Positions 12,238 through 22,913 of a DNA stretch of 64,000 nt are shown one piece after another. The DNA is taken from positions 27,075,829 through 27,139,828 of the forward strand of contig OX387187.1 in assembly GCA_947561395.2 (NCBI GenBank), given 5' to 3'. The position numbers and the translations under genes were made by a program. Each line of letters opens with the position of its first letter. Position 1 is the first letter of the stretch. This stretch comes from Buxus sempervirens. Its lineage: Eukaryota > Streptophyta > Magnoliopsida > Buxales > Buxaceae. The notes under the pieces were generated by a model, which saw nothing but the letters and a program-made list of their open reading frames with translations, ran no database searches and was not told where the DNA came from.

Positions 12238-12772
12238 GACGACATGGAAGAGGTGACTTTAGAATTCATCACCTACGCGATTCAAATCCCTCCGAGAATG
12301 TCAAGTCTCCTAGAAAACCTGAGAGGAGCTTCATTTTAGGGACCATCTTCACCGGAGGATACAATTCTGTCACACATGGCCATGTCATAGATTGTTCTCC
12401 AGATCGTCCTGAGACTGTAAAATCAATGAGAATGATTTGTGGAATGAGGGGGTGCGATGCGAAAGCTCTCCAAGGTGATTCGAAAGTTCCATGTGAATGT
12501 GGCTGCAGGATTTGCCAAGAATGTTACTCTGAGTGCATCGAAAGCGGAGGGGGGCAGTGTCCTGGCTGCAAGGAACCATATAGGGATGTGAGTGACGATG
12601 ATGAATCTAGGTCAGAAGCAGAAGACCAGGTTCTTTTCCGTTACCTTTAATGGCAGAACTCAGACCAGATAAAGGGCTTTCCCTTGTTAGATCGTTCAAA
12701 GCTCACAATCATCCTCCCGAGTTTGAACACAATCGTTGGCTCTATGGGAATGTAGTCTGACCTGGAGAAAGC
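12238..12772 (+). pseudogene. Cellulose-synthase-like D (CSLD) N-terminal fragment
   Basis: The frame reads a YAIQIPP motif, then IFTGGYNSVTHGHVIDCS and ICGMRGCDAKA. Next comes a RING-like cysteine cluster (PCECGCRICQECY, then GGGQCPGCKEPY) and an acidic SEAEDQ segment. After a one- or two-base frame change at about 12,640, the next frame reads MAELRPDKGLSLVRSF and HNHPPEFEHNRWL. This is the order in the N-terminal zinc-finger region of plant CSLD glycosyltransferases, which act in wall polysaccharide synthesis at tip-growing cells. Transmembrane and catalytic parts are missing. It is a captured, non-functional host fragment. Confidence 0.85.
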
Positions 12773-13132
12773 TCGATTCCAATTCGATTGGGAAACAGAG
12801 TTTGGAGAAGGTGCTAGGAGCGGCTTCTCCTTACGGGTAATTTCCTCTACTCCTTACGGGCAAGGACTCACCCGTTTAGCATTACCACACGCTTTTTTAA
12901 CTTTAATAAGTCTTTTAATAAGCAATAAGTTAAATAAAGTGCTTAGTTAAGCAGCCCAAACACGGCCTTAATTTGTAACTGAATAAAATTGGGAAAATTA
13001 TGGAATGGGGTACCTTTTCCCCGCTATTGCCAAAAACAGGCAACCAAAATGCTTAATGGCAGATTGAAGATACTTTTAAAGCTTATTTGCGAAATGGTGG
13101 GGCCAAGTCATCAGTCGCCCATTTGTTCCTAT

Positions 13133-13133
<1 letters not shown>

Positions 13134-13168
<35 letters not shown>
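13134..13168. repeat. Poly-C tract, 35 bases
   Basis: An uninterrupted run of 35 C. The matching place in the right arm is a run of about 20 G (38,804-38,823) followed by broken G runs, so the homopolymer has changed length since duplication. Confidence 0.95.
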
Positions 13169-13668
13169 ACTTCAGCAACCCAAAGTCCCCTCTCTCAGCT
13201 CTAGCTTTCACCCTGCTTTTCTTCGCGCCAAGACCTTGAGGCCGTTCTTTGGAACCTCCGATGACCCTCTCTGGCGACCACTCTCTCTGGCGACCTTCAT
13301 TGGTTTGGCTGTTTTCGTGCGCCCTTAATAGGCTCTCCGGCGAAACCCCCTTTCAGTTTGTTCTCCCCGTTTTGAGAGAAGTCTCAGGTGATCGCATTCA
13401 AAGCCGTCTCCCCCATTCCGTTCGGCAACCTCATCTGTTTTTGGCAAGTGGAAAGCACCTACCTTCACGAACTCTCCGCCGACCCCCCATCTGAAGCAAA
13501 CCTGCCGACCACCGACTGCCCCTTTCCCCGGTATTTCTGTTGCTCGCTCGATTTTTTTTCTTTTGCTTCTACTTGATTTCTTTTCTAGGGCTTTTTTTAT
13601 TTATTTAGGGATCGAATGATGGAAACTTGTAGGTTTTTGGCAATCGGCCATTCCCTTTTCTTCTACAA

Positions 13669-14248
13669 CTACTTTTTCTTCTTTCCACCACCACCTTTAG
13701 ATTTTTTGGTGATTTCCTTCACAGTCTTCTCCGGTGTTTCCTATCATACAAAAATAGGAAAAGGTAAAGTTAGAAATAACAGAAAATAACATACTATTTT
13801 GAATCAGCACCCAAGCACATTACAAGAACCTTCAAGCAATAAGTTTAGAAATATATCAAAGATTGTTAGATTGATAAGTGGAAGCACTAACCTTCCGTTT
13901 AAGTGGTGTAGATGTGCTCATGACTGGCTTAAAGAAAGATTCTAATCTGCATAATATGAACATGGAATCATTGGACTCATAGAGCCTTCAGAAAAACAAT
14001 GTCTTGTGCACTTGCAGTTTTTAGAAACAATTTACCGCCCCTGGGTTGACTTGTTCTTGGCTGCTTTGATTTTTTCTATGGCTTATTAAGAAACTACCAA
14101 TGTAAATCAATGGAATAGCATGATTTGGGACAACAATGAAAATAAAAGGGACATTGTACTTAAACTTGCATAAAATGACTGAAGGAGATACCTTTGAGAC
14201 TCGGTCACTGTTGAACCCATTCTCATTCACAAGAAAATTTACAAGACC
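13669..14248 (-). pseudogene. FEN1: Flap endonuclease 1 3' end (last four exons), left copy
   Basis: Four minus-strand exons: 14,192-14,248 (GLVNFLVNENGFNSDRVSK), 14,036-14,082 (AIEKIKAAKNQSTQGR), 13,892-13,946 (LESFFKPVMSTSTPLKRK) and 13,669-13,740 (ETPEKTVKEITKKSKG then a lysine tail and stop). These match the C-terminus of plant FEN1, the nuclease that trims 5' flaps at Okazaki fragments. They include the QGR-LESFF PCNA-binding box and the basic tail. Exon lengths and phases fit together (57, 47, 55 and 72 bp). The nuclease core is absent. The acceptor before the second exon reads AA instead of AG, so this copy cannot splice normally. The symbol names the donor gene; this is only a fragment. 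Confidence 0.88.
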
Positions 14249-14312
14249 CTAAAAGATGGAAAAGTAATATTACTACAAAGACACCAAAATAAGAAGAAAC
14301 AGAGAGGGAAAC

Positions 14313-16200
14313 AAGATATTGCTGCTAATGGGACAAATCAATTGCTAATCCACCTACATCCATATTTGGACCAAAAATTTTCAACCAAAACTCATATTTG
14401 ACAAAGATTTGATTGGATTTAAGAAAATGAAATCCATATTCAATTCTGCAAAAATTGGAGATGAACTCACTCCAATTTTTGGCAATCGGCCATTGCTTTT
14501 TCTTGTAGGTTTTTGGCAATCAGCCATTGCTTTTTCTTCTACTTGGTTTCTGATAATCAATTGTTATCTTCGTTGTATTCTTTTTCTTTGAATCTTTTTG
14601 ATCTTCGATTTTTGAGGCTTCACAGAATTCCATTTTTTTTTTTTTGATTCTTTGAGAATTAACATATACAACAATACTAGGTCCTAGACGAGAATGATTT
14701 GTTAAGCACATAAGTTCTCTAATTGAAGCTATTGTATATCATTTGCTAACGATTGTCATGTATAACTTGACAGCAGGATCTACTGTTCTCAAAGAATCTC
14801 ATCTCAAAGATGAAGGGGAGTTTTTTGTCTAGAAAATCGAAGATCTTTCAAAAAATAGAAGATCACACAATAAGATAAGAGATTTAGAATTTCTTCTTAT
14901 CTCATATAAATTAAAATTTGAAAGTTAAAAACATAAGAAATTGTGCAAATAAGGTAAAACTTCAGTCAGGCCATAATATTATCATCTTCTATTAAAATTT
15001 CATCGTGACCAACTTCTTTGCCTTATACTATTATCATCTTCTATTAAAAATTCATAGTGACCAACATCTTTGATCTGTGACCTCTTTTGCCTTTTAGTTT
15101 TGTGATTCTCAAGGCAAAACTTATTGAGATGGTAGGTATGAAAATGCATTGAAATGCCCCCTTCTTGTGGGTTCTAGATAGATCATATACTTTTTCTTCA
15201 TATATATATACAACTCTCATTACCTATCCAAAAAAAAAAAACTGTATTGAAATTGAATTGTAAAAAAGTAGATAATGGTAAAAAACATGGTGATAACATT
15301 CTTTAACAATGATATTGAAATTTGCCTAATATTTCTTAGTATGGTGCATATCGACAACCTATTTGGCTAGATAATTATTTTCTTTTTGAAAATAAATTTC
15401 TTTAAATCCTATTTAAAATTTTTTTTGTAATGTAACTTTAGTTTTACAGGTAAAAGTCAAACTAGATATAGTTGGAGTTAGAGACCATAATTAAGGGCTG
15501 AGTGCAAGAGAAAGAAGTTTTACTATAAAGTAAGTGTCGCCTGTGACCATAGGACTGATTCATAGTTCTTCTAGGTGATGTGGAAGACTACATAATGGAT
15601 CCAGAAAGATAGCTTCTGTTCGGCCATTTAGAATGAGCTTTGCAAGCTTTGAATATTTGGTCTGTTAACTGGGCTGTTTCCCAAGAAAGATAACAACTTC
15701 AGACCAATCTGTCATTTTATCTCCACCTGATCCTTCCTCAAAGGTGGTTCCACTGTTGGGAGTGTCAAACAAATCAACTCCTAATTTATCTAATTTGGAG
15801 ACATAGAAGACAGAAAGATGGTTTGGGGTTCTGAAAATTTGTGTAATGTTCCTACTTTGTTGGTATTCCAACTCCATTGAGTCTATCATGTTCATAGATT
15901 CTTGTGATTTGTATAGAGGATAGAAAGCATGCTTCTATCTCCCACTAACATGGAAGAAATACATGTTAAATTCTTATAGAGTATGGCTAGTTGTGGGAGT
16001 TGCTCTACTTGATGTTGCTGTAGTCTGCGCGATGTATCCACACAACAAGGGATCTCTTCCCATCTTTGAAAGCAGTGGACCCAACACTATCATCATGCTA
16101 AACTACTACAAAGCAGGCTCCATTATCATGAAATAACAATTCCAAGACGAAGGTCCTTGGATATTGAGCATATTAACAATAACGCAGTTGAACGTGCGTT
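14313..16200. other. AT-rich gene-free region
   Basis: No gene is recognised. Two copies of TTTTTGGCAATCRGCCATT lie at about 14,480 and 14,512 and recall the sequence just after the FEN1 stop codon, so a further scrap of the same block is present. A 76-codon minus frame (15,665-15,895) has no known domain. GAACGTGCGTT is duplicated at 16,190-16,212. Confidence 0.5.
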
Positions 16201-16209
16201 GAACGTGCG

Positions 16210-16515
16210 TTGAAATTAATAAAAAGAGAAACTCGGCACATATTAAGCCGTTTAAGAAGGCAAAGGGCGTCGAAAATGTTTAGAAATGCTAAAGGCAAGG
16301 GTGAGGACATTGAAGAGTGTTCACGTAAGGTACGAGATATTTATGGTGACAACATTTTCCAATCGGAGTCGGATATATCTAATGAAAGTAGGTCTGTTTT
16401 GGAACAAGATTCCAACTACTCAGACTTTGGATCGCCTCCAACACAAGGACGTAAGGTGGTTGAAGCATCTGAACCTGAAGATGCAGATTCTGACTCATGT
16501 TCAAAGGGAGTTTAG
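16210..16515 (+). CDS. Unrecognised short ORF beside the Ulp1-like gene
   Basis: 101 codons. The basic N-terminus (KLIKRETRHILSRLRRQRASK) is followed by an acidic, serine-rich C-terminus (EPEDADSDS). No domain is recognised. It lies 340 bp upstream of the Ulp1-like gene on the same strand and may be an eroded first exon or a separate transposon-borne gene. Support is only the open frame and its charged composition. Confidence 0.3.
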   Translation: MKLIKRETRHILSRLRRQRASKMFRNAKGKGEDIEECSRKVRDIYGDNIFQSESDISNESRSVLEQDSNYSDFGSPPTQGRKVVEASEPEDADSDSCSKGV

Positions 16516-16854
16516 ATTATTTTTAGCAATCTTAGTATATGTCTTGGTATGCAATGAACTTTGTTTATTCCTATTATAATATTGCGATGATTATTTTGCG
16601 GGAAATAATAACATTATGATTGTATATAATCTTCATACTAGTAAAATCCCATATTTACTAGTGTGTTGTACTGAGTAGTAGATTAAGCAGTTTTCGTTGT
16701 TATCATTAGTTCGGATTTTTTTGGCGCGGTTGTGAACGCCTTATGGTTCGCTTCGTGCATTGCTCAAGTAGTCATACAAGGAAATTTATTCCGGTATTCT
16801 GGGTTTATTTTATGCATATGAAATTGAATACATGTGCAGATATAATTGATTGCT

Positions 16855-18905
16855 ATGGCTGACGGTGGGGATGATACACGCTACGGTCGAAGGGATAGAG
16901 GCAGATTGCCGTCTCATGTGTACGAGGTAAAAAGTTGCTATAATGACTTTGTGCTAAAGTTGTAATTGTTTCACTTTATAATCTTTCATTGTTGCTGTTG
17001 ATGCAGGGCTTGCGGGTCCAGATGCAGAGGATGGTAGCGGCTGCCACTGAGATGCAGCGCTGCTGTACCTCTCTCGATGCATACATCGAGAGACGCCTCC
17101 ATGCATAGGGAGGTCCGAAAGAGGAGCCTACGTCCTCTGGTGATGTAGGAGTTGGTGTGCCACCACCCACTCATACATCTTCGGACCGTGGTGGCGCACT
17201 GACCGAGGATCCTACCACCTATGAGGACGCAGGCGGGGATGTACCACCAGATGTGGCTGCGCCTTCTGAGGAACCCCCCAGTTGCGGCCTGGTCCCAATT
17301 GCAAGCAGGAAAAGATGAATAAAGGAAACATCAACAAAGCTTTCGTTTCCTTATGTAATGGTTTACAAATTCCCTCCACTCGGGGATGACGAAAAGCATC
17401 TCTGCGATTGGGTTTATCTTAGCCGCGATGAAGAGTAAGTACTTCATTAGCACGATTTATACTTATTATTGTCATATTTAACCATTCATTGTCAACATGT
17501 ATGCGTATGTGGGGTCCACAGTTACATAAACACAAGAATTCCTGTACGGTTATCATATTTACGTTGTGCGTTCCTCACACTAAGCTGAATGACTTCCTTT
17601 TTTTGTATAGCACGACTGTTGTCGATCTCGATAGCACTCATGTGATGATGGGCAAGATTTGCTGCTTGATGGACAAACACGTGATTGGGAGCTCGGTATA
17701 TGGGAAGCACTACATTGTAACTTTTAATTACAATATAATATTTATATCCATATATGGTAAGATAACAGAATTGCGTGTTCTATGGAAATTAGGTCGTGGA
17801 TGCCCATGGTATTTGCCTAATGAGGCATCAGTTACGTCATTCTTCGACGCTTCGCAAGCAATATTGCCCCCCTATGCCAGTGTAAGTATATTGCCCTAGC
17901 TTTGAACTTGTATATTGTTCTTGCTCCTGTGGAGTACTGATGTTTTTATAAATTTTAGGAAGCAATAATAAGCGGCGAAATAACCCATAAGGCTGCATTC
18001 CAAAAATTCTTCACTGTCGGTAAGACTGGCGGGTTGCTAAGTCATTGCAAGTTGGTGCGTAAGTTTGCATTTTCTATGGTTCGGTGCTATCTTGTCTACT
18101 TGAAGGGTTTTTCATAACAGTATTATTAATGAAAACCATTGTATTTGTTTTCATGCTATGATTGCCTTGTAGTTTTTCGTCCTCGTCTGTCGTAGGAACC
18201 ATTGGTTCCTTGTTGTGTTCAATCACAATGAGACGAGGATCGAAGTGTTGGATTCACAAGGACACTGGCGAGGGCAACAATATAATGGAATCATCAAAAG
18301 TCTGGTGCGAAATAACTATCATTGCACTTTACAAGTAGTTAGCATTAGTTTATGTTGCTCCAGATAACAAAACAAGTGGAGATTTACTGGTTCTATATGC
18401 ATATGGAACTCTATAATTTTGAATTTCCTTCTATAAACTTAGTGAGTACGTAGTTCACGCATGCAAGTGAAATTTTTTGATAAATTATTTTGTATATATG
18501 CTGCTGGATATTCAAATGGAATTGCCTGGTGGGCCATCTACTATCCAAAAATGCCTAAGCAAGATAACGCGTAAGTGATTCGTTTAGGATTGTGTTTTAG
18601 CAAGCTGTTATATCTCTAACCTCTGTTTTGCATTGTGTGATATAGCATTGATTGCGGTGTGTTTCTTCTTAAATTTATGGAGTATTGGGATGGGCATGCA
18701 TTGGTCTCGCAATTTGCGCAGGCAAGTATATAAATAAATATATGCATTAGGTTCGTGCTCTAGAATTCTTTTGCTATAATGATAAAGTTTAATGCAACAG
18801 GCGAATATCCGACAATTTTGAAGGAAGTTGTTGGCGGGCCTTCTACTAGATCCAGAAAACAAGTTGAGGGAGCAGATGGTGGCCCACTCGCGGGCTTCGC
18901 GTGAA
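16855..18905 (+). pseudogene. Ulp1-like (C48) SUMO-protease gene of a MULE-type element
   Basis: A multi-exon plus-strand gene starting at ATG 16,855. Exon 1 is 16,855-16,926; exon 2 starts at 17,007. Later exons, all with GT..AG borders, read VVDLDSTHVMMGKICCLMDK, then RGCPWYLPNEASVTSFFDAS, then AAFQKFFTVGKTGGLLSHCK. Next is the catalytic exon with RRNHWFLVVFNH (His) and IEVLDSQGHW (Asp), and then IDCGVFLLKFMEYWDGH (Cys). This is the His-Asp-Cys order of Ulp1 peptidases found in plant Mutator-like elements (Kaonashi type). Two in-frame stops (17,107 and about 17,317) and another near the end show it is dead or badly eroded. The final exon has the usual LLLDPENKLREQ tail. It may once have had a SUMO-deconjugating role in the element's life cycle. 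Confidence 0.75.
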
Positions 18906-19107
18906 TAAGGTATGTCTCAGTTTGGCTTATTGAGGCACACGTAAAAAGCTCTACACATATTAGTGTGAAAGCATAACTCACTTAAGTTCCTAATCCCAAC
19001 AATGTAGGTAACTGGCACAGTGGGCATGCTCATATCATGATATTGTTTTTTGTGAATGGTTTACATCTAACGCAACTGAGCATGCTCATATTAAGTTACA
19101 TATGGAA

Positions 19108-19772
19108 GTTGCGTTAATTACAACTTGTATCTATTTCCTTGTAAAGCAGTGACTTCCGATATTAGCATATTTTATTTTGACTTTATTGGTGTTGAGCAAG
19201 GGATTAGAAAATCTCCATGAGCACTGTGATCCCCCTGTGATCCATAGAGATCTAAAATCATCAAACATTCTTCTGGATTCCAAGTTCAATGCAAAGGTCA
19301 AATCCTCTACCTTTACTTGAATTTTTCATATTGATTTTCAGAGCTTACATAATATATTCATTTGTCATCCTTTATGAAATTCACTATAATGTTGATGTTT
19401 TTAAATTTTTTTTCCCTCATTCAGCTTTCTGATTTTGGTCTTGCTGTAACTTCTGGGGCTCAAAACAAGAACATCAAACTGTCAGGCACTTTGGGGTATG
19501 TTGGCCCTGAGTATCTTTTAGATGGTATGCCTCATATTACTAAATCTGTGGGTCTATTGAATGTGTCTTCCATAAGAACTGTTAGTATCATTCTGTTGTT
19601 TCCTTCCTTTTAATGACTTCTCTTCTTTCCTCCATAAAGGACACTGAACCGTATTATGTGATACAATAGAGTTGATATATGTTATGTCCAACACAGCTGT
19701 AGGATTAAATCAGAAGAATTGCTGAACAACTTGTATCTAATTGTGACGTCGTAAGTTGCGTTAATTACAACT
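19108..19772. repeat. 18-bp direct repeats flanking a kinase fragment
   Basis: GTTGCGTTAATTACAACT occurs at 19,108-19,125 and again at 19,755-19,772. Similar AAAGCAG-containing sequence follows both copies. The receptor-kinase fragment lies exactly between them. This suggests the fragment was inserted with duplication or filler at its edges. Confidence 0.7.
19201..19524 (+). pseudogene. Receptor-like kinase catalytic-loop fragment
   Basis: Two exons with an intact intron. Exon 19,201-19,296 reads [20 protein letters not shown] and then [12 protein letters not shown], giving the HRDLKxxN catalytic loop. Exon 19,425-19,524 reads [20 protein letters not shown] and then [13 protein letters not shown], giving the DFG motif and activation segment. 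This matches plant receptor-like cytoplasmic or membrane Ser/Thr kinases. The GPE in place of the usual APE is a small change. The rest of the kinase is missing. It lies between the Ulp1-like gene and the first minisatellite array and is most likely a fragment carried by the MULE block. Confidence 0.8.
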
Positions 19773-20523
19773 ACATACCTAGCTTCTGAGTCTCCTTTAA
19801 AGCAGCTTTACAAATAAATAGATGTGATGTTGTTCTGTTCCCCACAAGACACTTCTTTCAATCAAAGCACTGGACAATATTTTTTTCTTCATGCATATCC
19901 TTTTTCATTAGTGTTGAGTGCTCTCATAAAAACACCGAATTTTCTCTGAAATTGTATACCATATTCTTTTTCTTGATAGTTTTTAAGTGTTCCTTTGTTG
20001 GTTTGATTACTTCAGCCCCAGATGATCAGGATTAACCAATCATATCAAGCGGCCATGGCTGGTCAAACTCCCCAAAAATCTGCTTGCTGTGGTCCTTAAG
20101 ATGACCGAAAGATGTTGCTGGAGAGAGGCCACAACATGGAATTGACGCTTGTAATTTGAAATGCTAAACTTTGACGAGAGAGTACAGTGGGTGCTTTTAT
20201 TTTTTACCTCCACGGTAATTATTTTGGACTTGGTGACAACTTCGTAATCCCATTCAGTCATCATGTTTATAATGAGTCCCTAATACTGACAACATTGTGT
20301 CCACGTCTTTCTTCACACATATGTATCTTCACCCTGTCACACTCATTTTGTTAAGTGAAGGCAAAACAGTACTGGGAGCGGGCACTTTGCTTCTGAAATA
20401 AAGAGGAGAAGAAAGTTAAACAAATATGCATCCTGCAAAGTTAACATTACAAAGTTGAAGAAATGGGTTAAACTCCCGCAACCTTCAGTAATCCTTGATA
20501 ACTCATAAATAGTGTACACACCA

Positions 20524-20962
20524 CAATCCCCTTAAGTCAGTGCTTGTATCACCCTAAGTAGAAGTGTGTATCCCCTTAAGACGATGGTTGTATCCCCCCA
20601 AGATTCTCGTAGTAATTCTCCAAAGGTTGTGCATGTGTCAACTTAAGTCACTGCTTCTATCCCCTTAAGTAGAAGCTTGTATCCCCCTAAGACCCAGGTT
20701 GTATCCTTTGAAGATTGTGCATGTATCCCCCTAAGTAAAAGCTTGTATCCACCGAAGTCACTGTTTGTATCCCCCTAAGTAGAAGCTTGTATCCACCGAA
20801 GTCACTGCTTGTATCCCCTAAGTCGAAGCTTGTATCCCCCTAAGTCACTGCTTGTATCCCCCTAAGACCCTGGTTGTATCCCCCTAAGTCACTGCTTGTA
20901 TCCGCCTAAGTCGAAGCTTGTATCCCCTTAAGACCCTACTTGTATCCCCCTAAGTCACTGAT
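20524..20962 (+). repeat. 22-bp minisatellite array 1
   Basis: About 20 units. Each has a 13-bp core (GTATCCCCCTAAG and variants) followed by a 9-bp spacer of a few recurring kinds: TCACTGCTT, TAGAAGCTT or TCGAAGCTT, ACCCTGGTT, ATTGTGCAT. The same spacer kinds recur in arrays 2 and 3. The array lies about 260 bp past the 3' end of the GRF-type gene. No interspersed-spacer system of the prokaryotic kind is implied. Confidence 0.9.
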
Positions 20963-21224
20963 AGATTCGTAATCTTTGCTGCTGCTATGATTAGGAGATT
21001 AGTGCTTCTTCCTAGGGGCTTTGGTACTTGAAGTTGATAATTCGGATGATTGACTATTGGCCTTATGAGGCAGAACTAGAAAGTTGTACACATCCAAGGT
21101 TGTTGAGCATTAGTCACTTAAGTTCCGAATTTCAACAATTGCACGTGGCACAATAAAAGTTTACAACTTGGTAATTACATGCATATTTCCATTTTCATAC
21201 ATACATTGTTAAGACTGAAGTCAA

Positions 21225-21868
21225 CTAATCAGGATGTTTATCCTTTAGGTTCATGTTGTCAAGGTCATGTAGCAGTTCTCGATAGATGTCTGCCATCCTC
21301 CTTACATGGTCACGCTCTTCTTGGAGCAATCTACGTTCAAGGTCACATATAACGCTTCTATGTTGACTGCGTGTGGTATTCCTTGCAGGAGATTCCCCCA
21401 ATCCCCCGCCAGCTTCGTCCTCCAAGAACATAAAGTAATATCATATAAATGGAATCCAATTATCACTTGTTTAAAAAAAAATCGTATTACAACTGTTGAA
21501 AATCGATTGGCCATACCTTGAGCAGGCAACAATAAAAACGCCGACCTGCATTCTTTTCAGTTTTAGCGGTCATGACTCGACGTGGACTCCTTCTACACTC
21601 ACAAATGCGGAGCTCGTCGCACCATACGAAAAAGCCACAACCATTATCGCCATCACCCTAACGGATGAAAAGATTGTTGGAAAGTAAAAATGTTATATGC
21701 CATAAAATATACATCATGTGAAACTTACTGGACATGTTGCAAAATAGCGTCCTAGATTACGCGATGTATGCGATTGTTTTCGCTTCAGCATCCCTTTCCC
21801 ACATGGCATAATGTCTTCTGGACATCCCGAACCATAACGCGGTTGGATTCCATGCTTCCCAATCCTGA
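21225..21868 (-). pseudogene. GRF-type zinc-finger gene with C-terminal coiled coil
   Basis: Exon 1 (about 21,868-21,729) reads IGKHGIQPRYGSGCPEDIMP, CGKGMLKRKQSH and GRYFATCP, and ends at a consensus GTAAGT donor. Exon 2 (21,657-21,546) continues in frame with GDGDNGCGFFVWCDELRICE. Together they give the Cys pattern with G-R-x-Y/F-x-C and C-x2-F-x-W that marks GRF zinc fingers, which bind nucleic acid. A last exon (about 21,431-21,225) reads DLERRLLQEERDHVRRMADI and YRELLHDLDNMNLKD, a likely coiled coil, then a stop. No in-frame ATG is seen at the start; the leading ATT may be a lost ATG. A TATA-like CTATAAATAC (21,884-21,893) lies just upstream. Such small GRF genes are common near plant DNA transposons. 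Confidence 0.65.
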
Positions 21869-21879
21869 AAAAAATGGCG

Positions 21880-22469
21880 TATGAGTATTTATAGAGAATT
21901 CAATGTCATTGTACTGCATTCACGCATGCAAAGTTGATGGTGTGCCAACGTGCATAATGGCGCGTACGGTGAAGCTTGGCCAACGTGTTTCGCGTTGGCA
22001 CCAGAACATCCGTCACATGAGGTACGGAGGTTAAACAAAATAAAAAGGTAAAATAATCGAAATCCAAACTGAACCAAACCGAATCACATGAGGTTGGTTC
22101 GGTTCAGAGGATACAACCAGGGTCTTAGGGGGATACAAACCGTGACTTCGGTGGATACAAGCTTCTACCTAGGGGGATACAAGCAGTGACTTAGGTGGAT
22201 ACATGCACAATCTTTGCGGGAAGCGGTCGTCTGATTATTTAGTCAGAATTCAATGTCAACGTGTTTCACGTTGGCAAGAATGGATGTATTGCCAACGTGC
22301 TTCGGGGCGCGTACGGTGAAGATCGGCCTGGTGCTTCATGCCGCATACAAAAAAGGTCAGCGTGTTTTGCGTTGGCTCGACAACACTCGACACGTGCTTC
22401 ACTATATAAAAGCATCTCGATGCATCCAAATAGTGTATTCACTCGGTCGGTGCAAGGCGGCATTCCACC
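21880..22469. promoter_or_regulatory. Divergent promoter region with duplicated blocks, G-box and TATA boxes
   Basis: This segment separates the minus-strand GRF gene from a plus-strand small gene. It has a TATA-like CTATAAATAC facing left (21,884-21,893). Facing right is ACTATATAAA (22,401-22,410), 60 bp before the ATG at 22,470. A G-box CACGTG lies at 22,391-22,396. A block with GAATTCAATGTCA, GCCAACGTG and GCGCGTACGGTGAAG occurs twice (about 21,898-21,980 and 22,246-22,325). Minisatellite array 2 lies between the two copies. Confidence 0.6.
22103..22216 (-). repeat. 22-bp minisatellite array 2, inverted
   Basis: About five units in reverse orientation to arrays 1 and 3. Read on the minus strand the spacers are ATTGTGCAT, TCACTGCTT, TAGAAGCTT, TCACGGTTT and ACCCTGGTT between GTATCCNCCTAAG-like cores. 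It sits within the divergent promoter region. Confidence 0.88.
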
Positions 22470-22913
22470 ATGTACAAGCTACGCCTTAGTAATTATGATC
22501 CATATGGTGACAGTGACCACAACTACGGCATAATTTGGGAATACGACATTGATTACGAGCGTACAAAACGAGATCCACGCTTATTCTTTGAGACATTGAA
22601 GCATGAGTGGAAGTTCGACAATAATCTAAACGAGTGGTATGTGGAAGACTTGCGTGAACTTGGTGCACCAATCCTTAAGCGAAGTGCAAAAGACACGCCC
22701 CGCACAAACGCGCAGGAATATGAAACTGTTGTGAACCGTATATGACGTGAGATGTACAGGATGTATATGTGGAAGGCTCGCTACTACAATCTCAAGATTC
22801 ATCGAAAAGCAGTGGAGGACCAGGGGCAAGGTCCGCTATCTAACGAAATAGTTTAGTCTATCTTGGCCGATCCAACGTATCTGTCTGGGTCGGACATGTT
22901 GGACGAAGAGTGA
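22470..22913 (+). pseudogene. Unrecognised small gene of the MULE block
   Basis: Starts at ATG 22,470, 60 bp after a TATA box. The frame reads MYKLRLSNYDPYGDSDHNYG and IIWEYDIDYERTKRDPRLFF, and runs to the first stop at 22,743. The same frame continues with REMYRMYMWKARYYNLKIHR, a second stop near 22,853, and a final TGA at 22,911. About 146 codons are interrupted by two stops. The product would be rich in acidic and aromatic residues. I do not recognise the family. Codon use and GC content differ from the AT-rich flanks, so I think it was a real gene. Confidence 0.5.

Larger units (their letters stand above)
11441..12967. mobile_element. PIF/Harbinger-like non-autonomous element with captured gene pieces
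   Basis: 1,527 bp flanked by the 3-bp target duplication TTA (11,438-11,440 and 12,968-12,970). Its imperfect terminal inverted repeats run about 60 bp. The left end begins GGCTGCGACTGGGGTTGCTTA. The right end, read inward, begins GGCCGTGTTTGGGCTGCTTA. A TTA target and a GGCCNTGTTTGG-like terminus are typical of plant PIF/Harbinger elements. No transposase is present. The interior holds a cellulose-synthase-like D fragment (+) and a ubiquitin-like fragment (-), so it behaves like a gene-fragment-carrying (Pack-type) element. Confidence 0.75.
12985..14312 (-). repeat. Left arm of a 1.3-kb inverted repeat
   Basis: Matches 37,657-38,993 in reverse orientation over its full length, with about 23.3 kb between the arms. 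The match starts near AATTGGGAAAATTATGG, just outside the Harbinger element, and ends at AGAGAGGGAAA near 14,312. The arm holds the 3' end of a FEN1 gene, a poly-C tract (13,134-13,168) and an unrecognised GC-rich stretch (13,170-13,560). No convincing terminal repeats or target duplication are seen at the arm edges. Confidence 0.88.

Noticed and set aside
13249-13576. Frames over the GC-rich stretch of the inverted arm
   Set aside because: Several overlapping frames in more than one phase, none conserved between the two arms and none with a known domain.
16190-16212. Short GAACGTGCGTT duplication as a transposon end
   Set aside because: It is only 11 bp and directly repeated, with no matching end found elsewhere in the block.
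20524-20962. CRISPR-like array of regular repeats and spacers
   Set aside because: The spacers are not unique; they are a few recurring 9-bp variants. The genome is a plant and there are no cas genes. It is a minisatellite.
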